Of a DNA stretch of 64,000 nucleotides, positions 1 to 8,973 are shown in pieces. A model generated the notes under the pieces. The model saw nothing but the letters and a program-made list of their open reading frames with translations, searched no databases and had not been told where the DNA came from. A program made the translations under genes and the position numbers. Source of the DNA: Actinobacillus capsulatus DSM 19761 (GTDB lineage: Bacteria; Pseudomonadota; Gammaproteobacteria; Enterobacterales; Pasteurellaceae); assembly GCF_000374285.1 (NCBI RefSeq), contig NZ_KB893933.1, forward strand, positions 26,129 through 90,128. The letters run 5' to 3'. Within the stretch, counting starts at the first letter, position 1. Each line of letters starts with the position of its first letter.

Positions 1-567
1 CACAAATAACCAACCGTCAAACTGCAATAGGATCACACTTGAGGTAGTTAAGTAAACCGCAACATAAACCAACATATCCGCACAGGTCATAATCACATCA
101 CGTACGGCTAAAGCGGTTTGCATGACTTTCGCCGAAACTCGTCCGGCAAATTCGTCTTGATAAAAACCCATACTCTGACCGAGCATTAAACGATGGAAAT
201 TCCAGCGTAAACGCATTGGGAACACACCTTGTAGCGACTGGAAGCGGATACTGCTGGCAAGGAATACAAATAAAATACCGAGTAAGGCAATCAAGAACAT
301 CACAATAATACTACTGCTTTTTTCCTCCCAAAGTTGTGCCGGAGAATATTGTGCCACCCAGTCAACCAATTCGCCCATAAACTGAAACAATACCGCTTCG
401 ATAATCCCGACCGCAGCGACTGACACAGTCAGCATAACTAAATAGCCTCGCATGCCTTTGGTCGCTTCAAAAATAAACGGAATAATCCCAACTTTCGGTG
501 TTTTAGGCGCTTCTTCCGGATAGGTTTCGATTCTCGCCTCAAACCAGCTGAAAATTTTGTTTAACAT
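1..567 (-). CDS. ABC transporter, fused permease/ATPase type, N-terminal part (cut by window edge)
   Basis: The minus-strand frame is open from an ATG at 567 to the window edge, giving 189 codons starting MLNKIFSWFEARI. After about 30 polar residues come three or four hydrophobic stretches (roughly residues 42-65, 95-115 and near the end), separated by loops such as RFQSLQGVFPMRLRWNFHR and GFYQDEFAGRVSAKVMQTA. That pattern is typical of the type-1 exporter transmembrane domain of fused permease/ATPase half-transporters. The nucleotide-binding domain would lie beyond position 1, so no Walker motifs are visible and the substrate cannot be named. It is upstream-adjacent to luxS on the same strand but separated from it by a terminator-like hairpin. 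A multidrug or lipid exporter is the most likely class. Confidence 0.72.
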   Translation of the reverse strand, partial: MLNKIFSWFEARIETYPEEAPKTPKVGIIPFIFEATKGMRGYLVMLTVSVAAVGIIEAVLFQFMGELVDWVAQYSPAQLWEEKSSSIIVMFLIALLGILFVFLASSIRFQSLQGVFPMRLRWNFHRLMLGQSMGFYQDEFAGRVSAKVMQTALAVRDVIMTCADMLVYVAVYLTTSSVILLQFDGWLFV

Positions 568-633
568 CTTACTTTCCTGAAAAAACTAAAAGACGCAATG
601 TGCGTCTGTCAAAATTAGAATATATTTTGCAGA

Positions 634-667
634 AGAAAAAGACGTAATAAAAAATTACGCCTTTTTG
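634..667 (-). terminator. Terminator-like hairpin downstream of luxS
   Basis: The arms GACGTAAT and ATTACGCC flank an A-rich loop, and A/T runs lie on both sides. Read on the minus strand the hairpin is followed by a T run. It starts a few bases after the luxS stop codon at 673. Confidence 0.6.
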
Positions 668-672
668 AATGA

Positions 673-1182
673 CTATGGATTTAATAATTTCTCATCAAGC
701 GCCAAATCCTCGTTACGATTTACACCAATACCTTTGGCTAATACATCACGAGCAATTTGGTGCGCTTCTTCAAGCGAATGCTCTTTGTAAGAGCCACATT
801 GATATTCATTTAATTCCGGAATTTTTGACACATCCGGCACTTTATGTAATACGTCTTCCATTGATTTGGTCCACGCTGAAACGACTTCCGCTTCGCTTGG
901 CGTACCAATTAATGACATATAGAAACCGGTACGGCAACCCATCGGTGAAATATCAATGATTTCCACATTTTCGCTATTTAAATGATCACGCATAAAGCCG
1001 GCAAATAAGTGTTCCATCGTATGGATACCACGTACCGGTAAAATATCAATGTTCGGACGGCAAAAACGTAAATCAAATACGGTAATAGTATCACCCTTCG
1101 GGGTGGTCATCGTTTTTGCTACGCGCACTGCCGGTGCATTCATACGAGTATGATCAACTTTAAAGCTATCTAATAAGGGCAT
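673..1182 (-). CDS. luxS: S-ribosylhomocysteine lyase LuxS (AI-2 synthase)
   Basis: Cleaves S-ribosylhomocysteine to homocysteine and DPD, the precursor of autoinducer-2, in the activated methyl cycle. The 169-residue length is normal for the family. The metal-binding HTMEH motif is at residues 54-58 and the third metal ligand, Cys129, sits in YQCGSYKEH. The catalytic Cys83 is in MGCRTGF. All key residues are present, so the enzyme should be active. It appears monocistronic, with a hairpin immediately downstream and letB ending 56 bases upstream. The start ATG at 1182 is preceded by a GGAG-like sequence. Confidence 0.97.
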   Translation of the reverse strand: MPLLDSFKVDHTRMNAPAVRVAKTMTTPKGDTITVFDLRFCRPNIDILPVRGIHTMEHLFAGFMRDHLNSENVEIIDISPMGCRTGFYMSLIGTPSEAEVVSAWTKSMEDVLHKVPDVSKIPELNEYQCGSYKEHSLEEAHQIARDVLAKGIGVNRNEDLALDEKLLNP

Positions 1183-1238
1183 TTTTACTCCAATTTAAAA
1201 TTTAGAGAGGGTAACGATAATTCCCCCATATTCTGAAA

Positions 1239-3911
1239 TTATTCTGCGATTCCTTGATCCCATTCAAGGGCTTCTTGCGGAATCTTACGTTGTAATAAGA
1301 AATGGCGATTCGGTTTCGCTTGTGGCTGAACCACTCTGCCCGATGGGGTTGAGAATTCAATACCGCCTTTTAATAACTGCGACATAGTTCCCGAATTCAT
1401 ACTCACCCCTTGTAGGCTGATATCCATGGTATAACCGGACGCCGCCCAGAATTCGGTATTATTACGCACCAAATGTTGGTATTTACTTTCAATACTCAAA
1501 TGAATCATTACTCTATCGCCTAATTCGCTTAAATTTAGACGTTTAACGATCCCCACTTGCATACCTCGATAAAGTACCGGTGCATCCACTTCGATTCCAC
1601 GTGCATCACTGGTTTCAACAATTACTGGGAAACCGTTCGCATAAATGGTTTTATTGGTATCTGTATCGCTTAAACTAAATTGCGTTTTGCGATTTCCATT
1701 CCCTGCATCCACATTAATGTAATTTTGTAGTGCCGCATCAATATTTTTAACGCCACTGGTGGTAATTTCCGGTGAGATCGCACTAAAACGACTGCCCTCT
1801 TTTGCCACCAAAGCATAATACTGGCTATCAATGTAAGCGGTCACTTTTATCTGTTTTTTTGCATTTTGCAATTCAAGCGATTCAATCTGACCGATGGTTA
1901 ACCCCATATATTTGATGTCCATCCCTTTCGACAGTTTGGATGCATCTTTCGCAATTAACGTAATACGAGTATTGCCCGAAGTCGCTTTTGCTTGGCTGGC
2001 ATATAAAGTTTTATCACCTTTAGTACCGCCGTTATCAAAGCTGATTGCGCCTTTCAAAGTGCGCATAAGCGGTGCGGCTTGCACATTCAAACCTTTCATA
2101 GAAAGCTCGGCAGAAACAGCCGGCTCAATCCAGAAACGGCTTTTATCACTGAGTAAATGACGATACACCGGTTCAATAAATAAATCGACATCAAATTTGC
2201 TTTTTTGCGGACGCACTTTCAGCACTTCACCGATTTGGAAGTTTCGATAAAGTACCACAGAACCTTTATCAATACCGGACAAATCGTTAGCTGATAAGGT
2301 TAATGTCGTTTTTTTCTCATCATCAATAATACCAGCTTCAGCACTTTCAACATCTTTATAAAGCGGATACTGCTTTTTCGCCTCGCCCTGTGCTTTGTCC
2401 GTCAGTAAACGAATACCGCCTTTTAGCCAGTCACTTGGCGAACCAGCTTGTACTCGCATTCCGTCTAAACCTACCGATACATCTAAGTTTGAAATCGCAA
2501 CAAATTTGCTGTTACCTACAACTAAATGGCGATATGGCGGATAAATAATGCCTTGGAAAGTTACCCCGTCCAAAGTTAACTTACGTTTCAGCAATTCACC
2601 GATTTGTACGTCGTTATAGTAAATCCCCTGCCCTTGATCAACGCCATACGATTGCGGCGCAGTAAAGGTTAACGCCAGTAAATTCGGGCGAGAAAGTAAA
2701 TAATCCGCTTCTTTTTGTACATCAAACTCAAGTTTAGGTTCACCTTTACCAGCTTCAATATCAAAATAGATTCCTCGGAAAAGCTCATTAATCTTACTAA
2801 TTTGCTCTTTATTTAAATTAAATTTAGGCTCCTTTAGCAAAATTTTACTGCCTTGGCGCAATAAATCGACATGATTAGGATCAATCAATAATGTGCCTTT
2901 CATCATGCCTTTCTCTTGAGAATTTGTGGCTTGTGTTGGTGCATTATTGTTATCAAGCGGCACCGAAAGCTCTAGATTCGATAGCACACCAACTTGTATA
3001 TTCTGGAAAAATACCGGCGTTTCATTCACTTTAAGATTCGACATAATTGGTAAAGTCACCTTAACTTCCGTACCTCGTTTTGCCGAACTTAAATTTTCGT
3101 ACAATTGGAATTTTTGTCCTTGTTCCGCTTGTAACGAATCATCAGGCGAATCAAATGCAACCGCCCCTTGTACAACTGAGGCAAGGCTATCCACGTTCAC
3201 CGATACGCCACCAAAACCGACATTCGCATTAATGCCGCTGATATTCCAAAAATGCGAGTTTTGTTTCACAAGATTGGCATACTTTTTATCAATAACGACA
3301 TCAATTTCAACTTTCTTCTGATCACTGGTAAAACGGTAATCAGCAATGCTCCCGACCGGCACTTTACGGAAGTAAACGCTCGCTCCCACCGTAATTGAAC
3401 CGAGATCATTCGAAATCAGACGAACCAATAAATCACCGTCGGTTACCGTCACCGCTGGCGGCTCTTCTTCTGCAATAAACTCATTCGCACTTTTGCCTTC
3501 GCCCGGTAAAAGCGTGATGTAGTTACCGGAAACCAATGCATCCAATCCAGAAACGCCGGCAATCGAAGCACTCGGTTTAACCAACCAGAATTTTGTATTG
3601 TCACGTAATACGCTCTTAGCCTCCGAATTGATCTCAGCTTGCACTTCTACCTTTTTCAGATCATCTACGAAATATACCTTTTTCACCTGACCGATTTGTA
3701 AACCTTGGTAACGGATCACCGTTTTACCGGCGGTAATACCATCGCCTTCATTGAAACGAATCGTAATTGTTTCGCCTCTTTCTTTCAAAATCTGGAAAAA
3801 GAGCAAACAACCGATAGCAAATGCAACAATCGGCAACAACCAAAATGGCGAAATTTTACGAGGCTGACGCACCTTTGCAGGTACGGAGCTTAAAGCGTTT
3901 TCATCTGTCAT
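1239..3911 (-). CDS. letB: LetB (YebT/PqiB-type) seven-MCE-domain intermembrane lipid transport protein
   Basis: An 890-residue protein with one N-terminal transmembrane helix (about residues 23-43, FWLLPIVAFAIGCLLFFQIL) followed by seven MCE/MlaD domains. Each domain is recognisable by a repeated G-x-V/I-x-Y/F-x-x-x-x-I/V-G core, for example KTVIRYQGLQIGQV, ASVYFRKVPVGSI, TPVFFQNIQVGVL, QGIYYNDVQIGEL, SVVLYRNFQIGEV, MDIKYMGLTIGQI and APVLYRGMQVGIV. Seven domains and this length match LetB (E. coli about 877 residues), not three-domain PqiB. LetB hexamers form a tunnel across the periplasm for lipid movement between membranes. The usual partner LetA, a PqiA-type membrane protein, is not next to it: upstream is only a gap and then fur. 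Confidence 0.92.
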   Translation of the reverse strand: MTDENALSSVPAKVRQPRKISPFWLLPIVAFAIGCLLFFQILKERGETITIRFNEGDGITAGKTVIRYQGLQIGQVKKVYFVDDLKKVEVQAEINSEAKSVLRDNTKFWLVKPSASIAGVSGLDALVSGNYITLLPGEGKSANEFIAEEEPPAVTVTDGDLLVRLISNDLGSITVGASVYFRKVPVGSIADYRFTSDQKKVEIDVVIDKKYANLVKQNSHFWNISGINANVGFGGVSVNVDSLASVVQGAVAFDSPDDSLQAEQGQKFQLYENLSSAKRGTEVKVTLPIMSNLKVNETPVFFQNIQVGVLSNLELSVPLDNNNAPTQATNSQEKGMMKGTLLIDPNHVDLLRQGSKILLKEPKFNLNKEQISKINELFRGIYFDIEAGKGEPKLEFDVQKEADYLLSRPNLLALTFTAPQSYGVDQGQGIYYNDVQIGELLKRKLTLDGVTFQGIIYPPYRHLVVGNSKFVAISNLDVSVGLDGMRVQAGSPSDWLKGGIRLLTDKAQGEAKKQYPLYKDVESAEAGIIDDEKKTTLTLSANDLSGIDKGSVVLYRNFQIGEVLKVRPQKSKFDVDLFIEPVYRHLLSDKSRFWIEPAVSAELSMKGLNVQAAPLMRTLKGAISFDNGGTKGDKTLYASQAKATSGNTRITLIAKDASKLSKGMDIKYMGLTIGQIESLELQNAKKQIKVTAYIDSQYYALVAKEGSRFSAISPEITTSGVKNIDAALQNYINVDAGNGNRKTQFSLSDTDTNKTIYANGFPVIVETSDARGIEVDAPVLYRGMQVGIVKRLNLSELGDRVMIHLSIESKYQHLVRNNTEFWAASGYTMDISLQGVSMNSGTMSQLLKGGIEFSTPSGRVVQPQAKPNRHFLLQRKIPQEALEWDQGIAE

Positions 3912-4012
3912 ATCTATCGTTTATCTTGACAACTTTAGTGGTTTACTTTTGCAAAAAACAAACTAAAAATGACCGTTTGTAAGCGATTTTTAGCTTCCCT
4001 TAAATAGCATAA

Positions 4013-4036
4013 AACCGAAGGTTTCAAAACCTTCGG
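4013..4036 (-). terminator. Hairpin downstream of fur
   Basis: A nearly perfect inverted repeat, ACCGAAGGTTT / AAACCTTCGGT, lies about 55 bases beyond the fur stop codon. It probably ends the ybfE-fldA-fur transcript, although the T run after it is weak. Confidence 0.5.
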
Positions 4037-4089
4037 TATATTTTGCTAGATACACATATAATTTATTGATTTCACGGATTTAAAATCAA

Positions 4090-4539
4090 TTATTTTTTAT
4101 CTTTTGATGAATCGCAGTGTGCAATATCATTACATTTAGCATAGAGATATAAGCTGTGGGTCGCTAATTCCATACCATGTTGTTGACTGATTTCACGCTG
4201 GCGACGCTCGATATCCGGATCTTTAAATTCAAATACCTTGCCACAATCCATACAGATAATGTGATCGTGTTCTTGTTCTACGTTAAGCTCAAATACCGCT
4301 TTGTTCGCATCAAAGTTATGACGAAGTAAAATACCAACCTCTTCAAATTGGTTTAATACACGGTAAACCGTTGCTAAACCGATATCAGAACCTTGTTCCA
4401 ATAAGAGTTTGTAAATATCTTCTGCAGAAAAGTGCTGCATTTGATCGCGATGTTGTTGCATTAACGCAAGAATGGTTAAGCGAGGCTCGGTTACTTTTAA
4501 GCCAACACTTTTAAGAAGTTTTGTATTCTCTTCAGACAT
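4090..4539 (-). CDS. fur: Ferric uptake regulator Fur
   Basis: Iron-responsive repressor of 149 residues. The N-terminal winged helix includes GLKVTEPRLTILALM and the recognition region IGLATVYRVLNQFEEVGIL. The C-terminal dimerisation and metal domain contains HDHIICMDCGKVFEF, with the His cluster and CxxC. I chose the ATG at 4539 (MSEENTK) because GAGGGTGA lies 6-13 bases before it. An in-frame TTG at 4563 would add eight residues but has no ribosome-binding site. It is last in the ybfE-fldA-fur operon, 27 bases after fldA. This order is conserved in enteric bacteria. Confidence 0.96.
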   Translation of the reverse strand: MSEENTKLLKSVGLKVTEPRLTILALMQQHRDQMQHFSAEDIYKLLLEQGSDIGLATVYRVLNQFEEVGILLRHNFDANKAVFELNVEQEHDHIICMDCGKVFEFKDPDIERRQREISQQHGMELATHSLYLYAKCNDIAHCDSSKDKK

Positions 4540-4566
4540 AACTGTCACCCTCTGTCTATCCAATTA

Positions 4567-5091
4567 CTATGCTAATTGATCTAAGCACATTTCTTCAGTA
4601 AGTTGTTTACACCAACGGCTTACGCGCTCACTGGTTAATTCAGGTTGGCGATCTTCATCAATACATAAACCAACGAATGTATTTTCATCAACTAACGCTT
4701 GTGAAACTTCAAAACTATAGCCTTCTGTTGACCAATGACCAACAATTACTCCACCATTTTGTTCTACTACCTCACGAATAGTTCCCATTGCATCGCAGAA
4801 ATATTCCGCATAATCTTCTTGATCACCACAACCGAAAATACCGATAACTTTACCGCTAAAATCAATCTCTTTTAAAGTTGGCATAAAGTCATCCCAGTCT
4901 GCTTGAGATTCGCCGTAATACCAAGTCGGAATACCTAATAATAAGAAATCGTAAGCCTCAATATCTTCCTTGGTACTTTTCGCGATATCACGAATATCCA
5001 CTAAATTCGCACCAAGTTCTTTCTGAATCATTTTTGAAATATTTTCTGTGTTACCAGTATCGCTACCGTAGAATAAACCTACCACTGCCAT
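4567..5091 (-). CDS. fldA: Flavodoxin I (FldA)
   Basis: Small FMN electron carrier of 174 residues, the usual length for long-chain flavodoxins. The phosphate-binding loop GSDTGNTENISK is at residues 9-20. The isoalloxazine-binding loops PTWYYGESQADWDDF and GCGDQEDYAEYFCDAMG are intact. The C-terminus ends with the family-typical RVSRWCKQL. It sits between ybfE and fur and is probably co-transcribed with both. A role in reductive activation of enzymes and possible iron control through Fur follow from the family and the operon. Confidence 0.97.
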   Translation of the reverse strand: MAVVGLFYGSDTGNTENISKMIQKELGANLVDIRDIAKSTKEDIEAYDFLLLGIPTWYYGESQADWDDFMPTLKEIDFSGKVIGIFGCGDQEDYAEYFCDAMGTIREVVEQNGGVIVGHWSTEGYSFEVSQALVDENTFVGLCIDEDRQPELTSERVSRWCKQLTEEMCLDQLA

Positions 5092-5101
5092 TTGAATTTA
5101 C

Positions 5102-5395
5102 CTATTTTTCTAAGTCGGCTAAATTGTTGCCGATATAATCATTTAAAATAATTTCGATTAACTGTCCGCGTGTCACTCCACGTTGGGAAGCTTCCTCTTC
5201 CAAAGTCTGCACTAAGTCCGAATGTAGTTTTAATTCAACACGTTTAAGCCCAGACGAGCGATCTCGTTTAAGCTGGTTCCGTTTATTAATTCGAACTTGT
5301 TGTTCCCGACTTAAAGGATTAGTGCGTGGTCGCCCAACTTTTGGCACGGTTTCGAACAGATCTAGCGTTATACAATCTGCGTCCTGTTTTGCCAT
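5102..5395 (-). CDS. ybfE: YbfE-like ribbon-helix-helix-type small protein
   Basis: A 97-residue basic protein (MAKQDADCITLDLFE...) containing VGRPRTNPLSREQQVRINKRN and then a ribbon-helix-helix-like segment, KRVELKLHSDLVQTLEEEA. In E. coli ybfE is LexA-regulated and lies directly before fldA-fur, the same order as here. I prefer the ATG at 5395, which has GTGTGGAAC before it. A GTG at 5404 would give a three-residue extension. The molecular function is not established. The short gap to fldA (10 bases) supports an operon. Confidence 0.82.
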   Translation of the reverse strand: MAKQDADCITLDLFETVPKVGRPRTNPLSREQQVRINKRNQLKRDRSSGLKRVELKLHSDLVQTLEEEASQRGVTRGQLIEIILNDYIGNNLADLEK

Positions 5396-5433
5396 TTGTT
5401 CCACACGAGAGATATTTGCCTATCATTCTAATA

Positions 5434-5452
5434 GATAATTCTAATTGAGAAT
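5434..5452. promoter_or_regulatory. Possible degenerate Fur box upstream of ybfE-fldA-fur
   Basis: GATAATTCTAATTGAGAAT shares 11 of 19 positions with the classical Fur consensus and lies 39 bases before the ybfE start. An autoregulated fur operon would make this sensible, but the match is weak. Confidence 0.28.
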
Positions 5453-5603
5453 GAGACGCTACTAACTAATGAGGTGTGAACTATACCATACTAATTTAGT
5501 CTTGGAAATTGCACACCCTAAATTTACATTGGATTTGCGGAACTTTTCAGAAAGAGTAGATTTTTATTTGCTTTGCAAAATTCCGTCCAAAATCAACCGC
5601 TTG

Positions 5604-6077
5604 TTACTCTTTAATATCAGCAAAAGTTGCATTTAACAAACTTGCCAAATCTTGCGGTGTAAGCTCCACGTCTAAGCCTCGCTTACCGCCGGAAACAAAC
5701 ATCGTGGCAAATTGTTGTGCGGAGCTGTCAATCACGGTGGTTAAACGTTTTTTCTGACCTAGCGGACTAATTCCTCCCAGCAAATAACCGGTCGTTTTTT
5801 GGGCGATATCTTTATCCGCCATTTCCACTTTTTTCACACCGAGCGCACTCGCCGCGCGTTTTAAATTCAGCGTATGCGAAACCGGCACAACCATCACCGC
5901 TAATTTTTTCTGATCACCGTTTTCCGCCACCAATAACGTCTTAAATGTCTGATTGGCATCAATGCCTAATTTTTCCACCGCTTCTTGCCCGAAATTGGTG
6001 TTATTCGGATCATGTTCATAAGGATGAAGCGCATGCGCAATTTTTTGCTTTTTTAATAAATTTATTGCCGGAGTCAT
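5604..6077 (-). CDS. ybaK: Cys-tRNA(Pro)/Cys-tRNA(Cys) deacylase YbaK
   Basis: Trans-editing enzyme that removes cysteine mischarged on tRNA-Pro. It has 157 residues, close to the H. influenzae YbaK/EbsC protein. Family hallmarks are [29 protein letters not shown] with the catalytic-pocket lysine region, [16 protein letters not shown] and the closing [17 protein letters not shown]. It reads away from the next gene, usg, and shares an intergenic region of about 90 bases with it. Confidence 0.95.
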   Translation of the reverse strand: MTPAINLLKKQKIAHALHPYEHDPNNTNFGQEAVEKLGIDANQTFKTLLVAENGDQKKLAVMVVPVSHTLNLKRAASALGVKKVEMADKDIAQKTTGYLLGGISPLGQKKRLTTVIDSSAQQFATMFVSGGKRGLDVELTPQDLASLLNATFADIKE

Positions 6078-6166
6078 TAGTTTTTCCTCTTAAAAATATT
6101 GTACAATTGCTCCTTTTGTGTGTGCGTTACGCTAAATTAAGCGTATAAAAAAGGAGCAACCCATCT

Positions 6167-7168
6167 ATGCTGAATTCAATTACATCAGATATCCGTTTAG
6201 CGATTGCCGCTGATTTTACCTTGTCATCAAAATTACTTGAAGCATTAACAGAAAGTGATTTGCGTTTACACAATATTTCCGCCATCGAAATCGAACCTTT
6301 TGGTGAAGAACAATCACTTTATATGGGCAGTAAAGCGATCGAGCAAATTGCACTGGATGAAGTAAATTGGGCAAATTTCAGCCACGTTTTCTTTGCTGGA
6401 AAAATGGCGCAAGCCGAAATTTTGGCACAGGCGGTGCAAGCAGGTTGTATCGTACTTGATCTTTACGGCATTACCGCATTAATTGCGAATGTGCCGGTGG
6501 TGGTACCTAGCGTAAATGATGAAGCGATCGCAAACTTACGTGAACGTAATATCGTTGCACTGGCTAACCCGCAAATTTCACAATTAGCTCTAGCACTCAG
6601 GCCGTTTCTAGCTCAACCGTTAAACCATATTTTTGTCACGTCTTTATTACCGGCGGCATATTTCGGTGATGAAAAAGTTAAAGAACTTGCCGGTCAAACC
6701 GCTCGTTTGTTAAACGGTATTCCGTTTGATGAAAATGCAGAACGTATCGCATTTGATACCGTTCCAGCAAACGTGCAAGGCGAAGAGAAAAAATTACCGT
6801 TCTCTCGTGTCTTTGAATTACAACTTGCAAAAGTTTTACCAAATTTAACCGCTTCCACCACATTCCATTCGGTGCAAACACCGGTCTTTTACGGTATTTC
6901 ACAAATGGTCACCTTACATTCGGAATATCAATTAGACGTTGAGAGTGTTAGCGCAGAATGGCAACAACAAAATTGGCTACGCTTCCATGAAGAAAGCGTG
7001 ATGACACCTGTCAAAAACGGTGAAAACGAAGAAGAAAATCAACTTCAAATCAGCCAATTATTAGCGAAATCGGAAAACGAAGTGCAATTCTGGTCTGTCG
7101 CTGACGAACAGAAATTCAGCTTAGCGTTTTTAGCGATTCAGCTGCTCAACTTAGTGCTGGAATATTAA
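6167..7168 (+). CDS. usg: Usg-like paralogue of aspartate-semialdehyde dehydrogenase, catalytic Cys absent
   Basis: A 333-residue protein with an Asd-type fold. An N-terminal nucleotide-binding-like segment is followed by YGITALIANVPVVVPSVND, the alignable active-site region ANPQISQLALALRP, and a dimerisation half with LPAAYFGDEKVKELAGQT. True Asd enzymes have a conserved cysteine in the NPNC(S/T)T-type motif. Here the position reads NPQIS, with no Cys. This resembles the USG-1 proteins of gammaproteobacteria, whose role is unknown. A start at 6167 is supported by AAGGAGCAA 6-14 bases upstream. I infer that it is not a dehydrogenase. Confidence 0.82.
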   Translation: MLNSITSDIRLAIAADFTLSSKLLEALTESDLRLHNISAIEIEPFGEEQSLYMGSKAIEQIALDEVNWANFSHVFFAGKMAQAEILAQAVQAGCIVLDLYGITALIANVPVVVPSVNDEAIANLRERNIVALANPQISQLALALRPFLAQPLNHIFVTSLLPAAYFGDEKVKELAGQTARLLNGIPFDENAERIAFDTVPANVQGEEKKLPFSRVFELQLAKVLPNLTASTTFHSVQTPVFYGISQMVTLHSEYQLDVESVSAEWQQQNWLRFHEESVMTPVKNGENEEENQLQISQLLAKSENEVQFWSVADEQKFSLAFLAIQLLNLVLEY

Positions 7169-7176
7169 TTTATCCG

Positions 7177-7203
7177 CCACGGAATCAGTAGATCATTCCG
7201 TGG
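7177..7203. repeat. Short palindrome of the CCACGGAAT family
   Basis: CCACGGAAT / ATTCCGTGG is a perfect 9-base inverted repeat with a 9-base loop. It lies between usg and the purine permease gene and is followed by a T-rich stretch. It matches the outer arm of the larger repeats at 8532, 50757, 53020 and 59319. Confidence 0.7.
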
Positions 7204-7229
7204 TTTCTTCCCTTTTATTTGAGGTTTTT

Positions 7230-8525
7230 ATGTTAGAACGTTTGTTCCAATTATCTGCAAAAGGCTCTAATGCCAAAACAGAAATCGTGGCGGGGATTAC
7301 CACCTTCTTCACCATGGTTTATATCGTTTTCGTTAACCCATCTATTCTCGGCGTTGCCGGTATGGATACCCAAGTGGTTTTCGTTACCACCTGTTTAATC
7401 GCCGCATTCGGTACGATTGCGATGGGCTTATTCAGCAATCTTCCTATCGCACTTGCACCAGCAATGGGCTTAAATGCGTTTTTCGCTTTTGTGGTTGTAC
7501 AAAAATTAGGTTACTCATGGCAAGTGGGTATGGGCGCAATTTTCTTAGGCTCGGTCGGTTTATTCTTATTAACGATTTTACAAATTCGTTATTGGTTTAT
7601 GTCGGCAATTCCGCTCGGTTTACGTGTCGGTATCGGTGCGGGTATCGGCTTATTTATCGCCCTTATCGGTTTTAAAAATATGGGCTTAGTAGTGGCAAAC
7701 CCAACAACACTTGTTGCACTGGGCGATCTGCACGATCCCAAAGTATTAATGGGTATCTTAGGCTTCTTTATTATCGTAGTGTTAGCTGCAAAAGGTATTC
7801 ACTCTGGCGTACTTATTTCAATTGCCGTAATCACTGCATTAGCGTTGATCTTTGACCCTGCGGTAAGCTTTAACGGCGTAATGTCTATGCCTCCAAGTTT
7901 AGATGCGGTAGTCGGTCAGGTGGATATTGCCGGTGCACTAGACGTTGGTTTACTCGGCATTATTTTCTCCTTTATGTTAGTGAACCTGTTCGACTCATCA
8001 GGTACATTAATTGCGGTAACCACCAAAGCCGGCTTTACTGATGAACAAGGCTGCTTCCCTCGTATGAAGCAAGCATTATTAGTGGACAGTACTGCAGCAA
8101 TGGCGGGGTCATTTATGGGAACGTCGGCAATCAGTACTTATATCGAAAGCGGCTCCGGCGTATCCGTTGGCGGTCGTACCGGTTTAACTGCGGTTACCAT
8201 AGGTATCTTATTCTTATTAACCATTTTCTTCTCGCCGCTTGCAGGTGTAGTTCCGGCTTATGCAACTGCCGGTGCATTAGTTTTCGTGGGCATTTTAATG
8301 GCTTCAAGTTTAATTGAAGTGAAATGGGATGACTTAACCGAAGCGACTCCAGCGTTTATCACTACAGCAATGATGCCGTTTACTTATTCAATTACAGAAG
8401 GTATCGCATTCGGCTTTATTTCATATTGCGTGATGAAAGCTTGTACCGGTCGTTGGAAAGAAATCAATCCATCTGTTGCGGTAGTATCATTATTGTTTAT
8501 CGCAAAATTTGTTTGGGTTGGCTAA
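7230..8525 (+). CDS. NCS2-family purine (adenine/guanine/hypoxanthine) permease
   Basis: A 431-residue polytopic membrane protein of the AzgA/PbuG/YjcD-like branch of the nucleobase transporters. Diagnostic segments are NPSILGVAGMD, APAMGLNAFFAFVV, the SSGTLIAVTTKAG loop, and GTSAISTYIESGSGVSVGGRTGLTAV, the highly conserved substrate-site helix of this family. About a dozen hydrophobic helices are present. The start is the ATG at 7230 with GAGG eight bases upstream; an in-frame GTG at 7200 lies inside the upstream palindrome. Uptake of hypoxanthine or guanine is the likely role, but the exact purine cannot be read from sequence. Confidence 0.93.
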   Translation: MLERLFQLSAKGSNAKTEIVAGITTFFTMVYIVFVNPSILGVAGMDTQVVFVTTCLIAAFGTIAMGLFSNLPIALAPAMGLNAFFAFVVVQKLGYSWQVGMGAIFLGSVGLFLLTILQIRYWFMSAIPLGLRVGIGAGIGLFIALIGFKNMGLVVANPTTLVALGDLHDPKVLMGILGFFIIVVLAAKGIHSGVLISIAVITALALIFDPAVSFNGVMSMPPSLDAVVGQVDIAGALDVGLLGIIFSFMLVNLFDSSGTLIAVTTKAGFTDEQGCFPRMKQALLVDSTAAMAGSFMGTSAISTYIESGSGVSVGGRTGLTAVTIGILFLLTIFFSPLAGVVPAYATAGALVFVGILMASSLIEVKWDDLTEATPAFITTAMMPFTYSITEGIAFGFISYCVMKACTGRWKEINPSVAVVSLLFIAKFVWVG

Positions 8526-8531
8526 TAACGC

Positions 8532-8606
8532 TTAACCACGGAATACACAAACAGCAACTTTGGTAAAAATACGCAAAATTAGACCGCTTGTTTTGTGTAT
8601 TCCGTC
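8532..8606. repeat. Interspersed palindromic repeat, AACCACGGAATACAC family
   Basis: The left arm TTAACCACGGAATACACAAA (8532-8551) and right arm TTTTGTGTATTCCGTC (8591-8606) are inverted copies. An uptake sequence (ACCGCTTGT, 8583-8591) and a GCAAAAT tract lie between them. The element sits between the permease gene and ychN. Confidence 0.75.
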
Positions 8607-8622
8607 TTTTTAGGGAACACTT

Positions 8623-8973
8623 ATGCAAAAACTCCTCTTTATCTTCAATTCCGCCCCCTACGGCGACGAATCATTCTTCAGCGGTTTACGTTTAGCGCTA
8701 CAAATCCAAGAACAGCATAAAGCTCAAATCAAATTATTCTTAATGTCCGATTCGGTTACTGCGGGTTTGAAAAAACAAAATCCGGCGGAAGGCTACAACC
8801 TACAACAAATGCTAGAAATTCTCACCGCACAAGGCGCAACGGTTAAACTTTGTAAAACCTGTACCAATGCACGTGGCATTACTGAATTACCACTGGCAGA
8901 CGGTATAGAAATCGGCACACTGATTGAGCTGGCGGATTGGACAATCGAAGCAGACAAGGTATTAAATTTCTAA
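8623..8973 (+). CDS. ychN: DsrE-family protein YchN
   Basis: A 116-residue cytoplasmic protein of the DsrE/TusD-like fold. It closely follows E. coli YchN: an N-terminal strand and NSAPYGDESFFSGLRLAL, then LFLMSDSVTAGLK, EGYNLQQMLEILTAQGA and a conserved KLCKTCTNARGI with the CxxC-type cysteines. DsrE relatives handle sulfur in persulfide form, but YchN itself has no proven reaction. Its stop codon overlaps the next start (TAATG at 8971-8975), so the downstream flavoprotein is probably translationally coupled. Confidence 0.92.
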   Translation: MQKLLFIFNSAPYGDESFFSGLRLALQIQEQHKAQIKLFLMSDSVTAGLKKQNPAEGYNLQQMLEILTAQGATVKLCKTCTNARGITELPLADGIEIGTLIELADWTIEADKVLNF

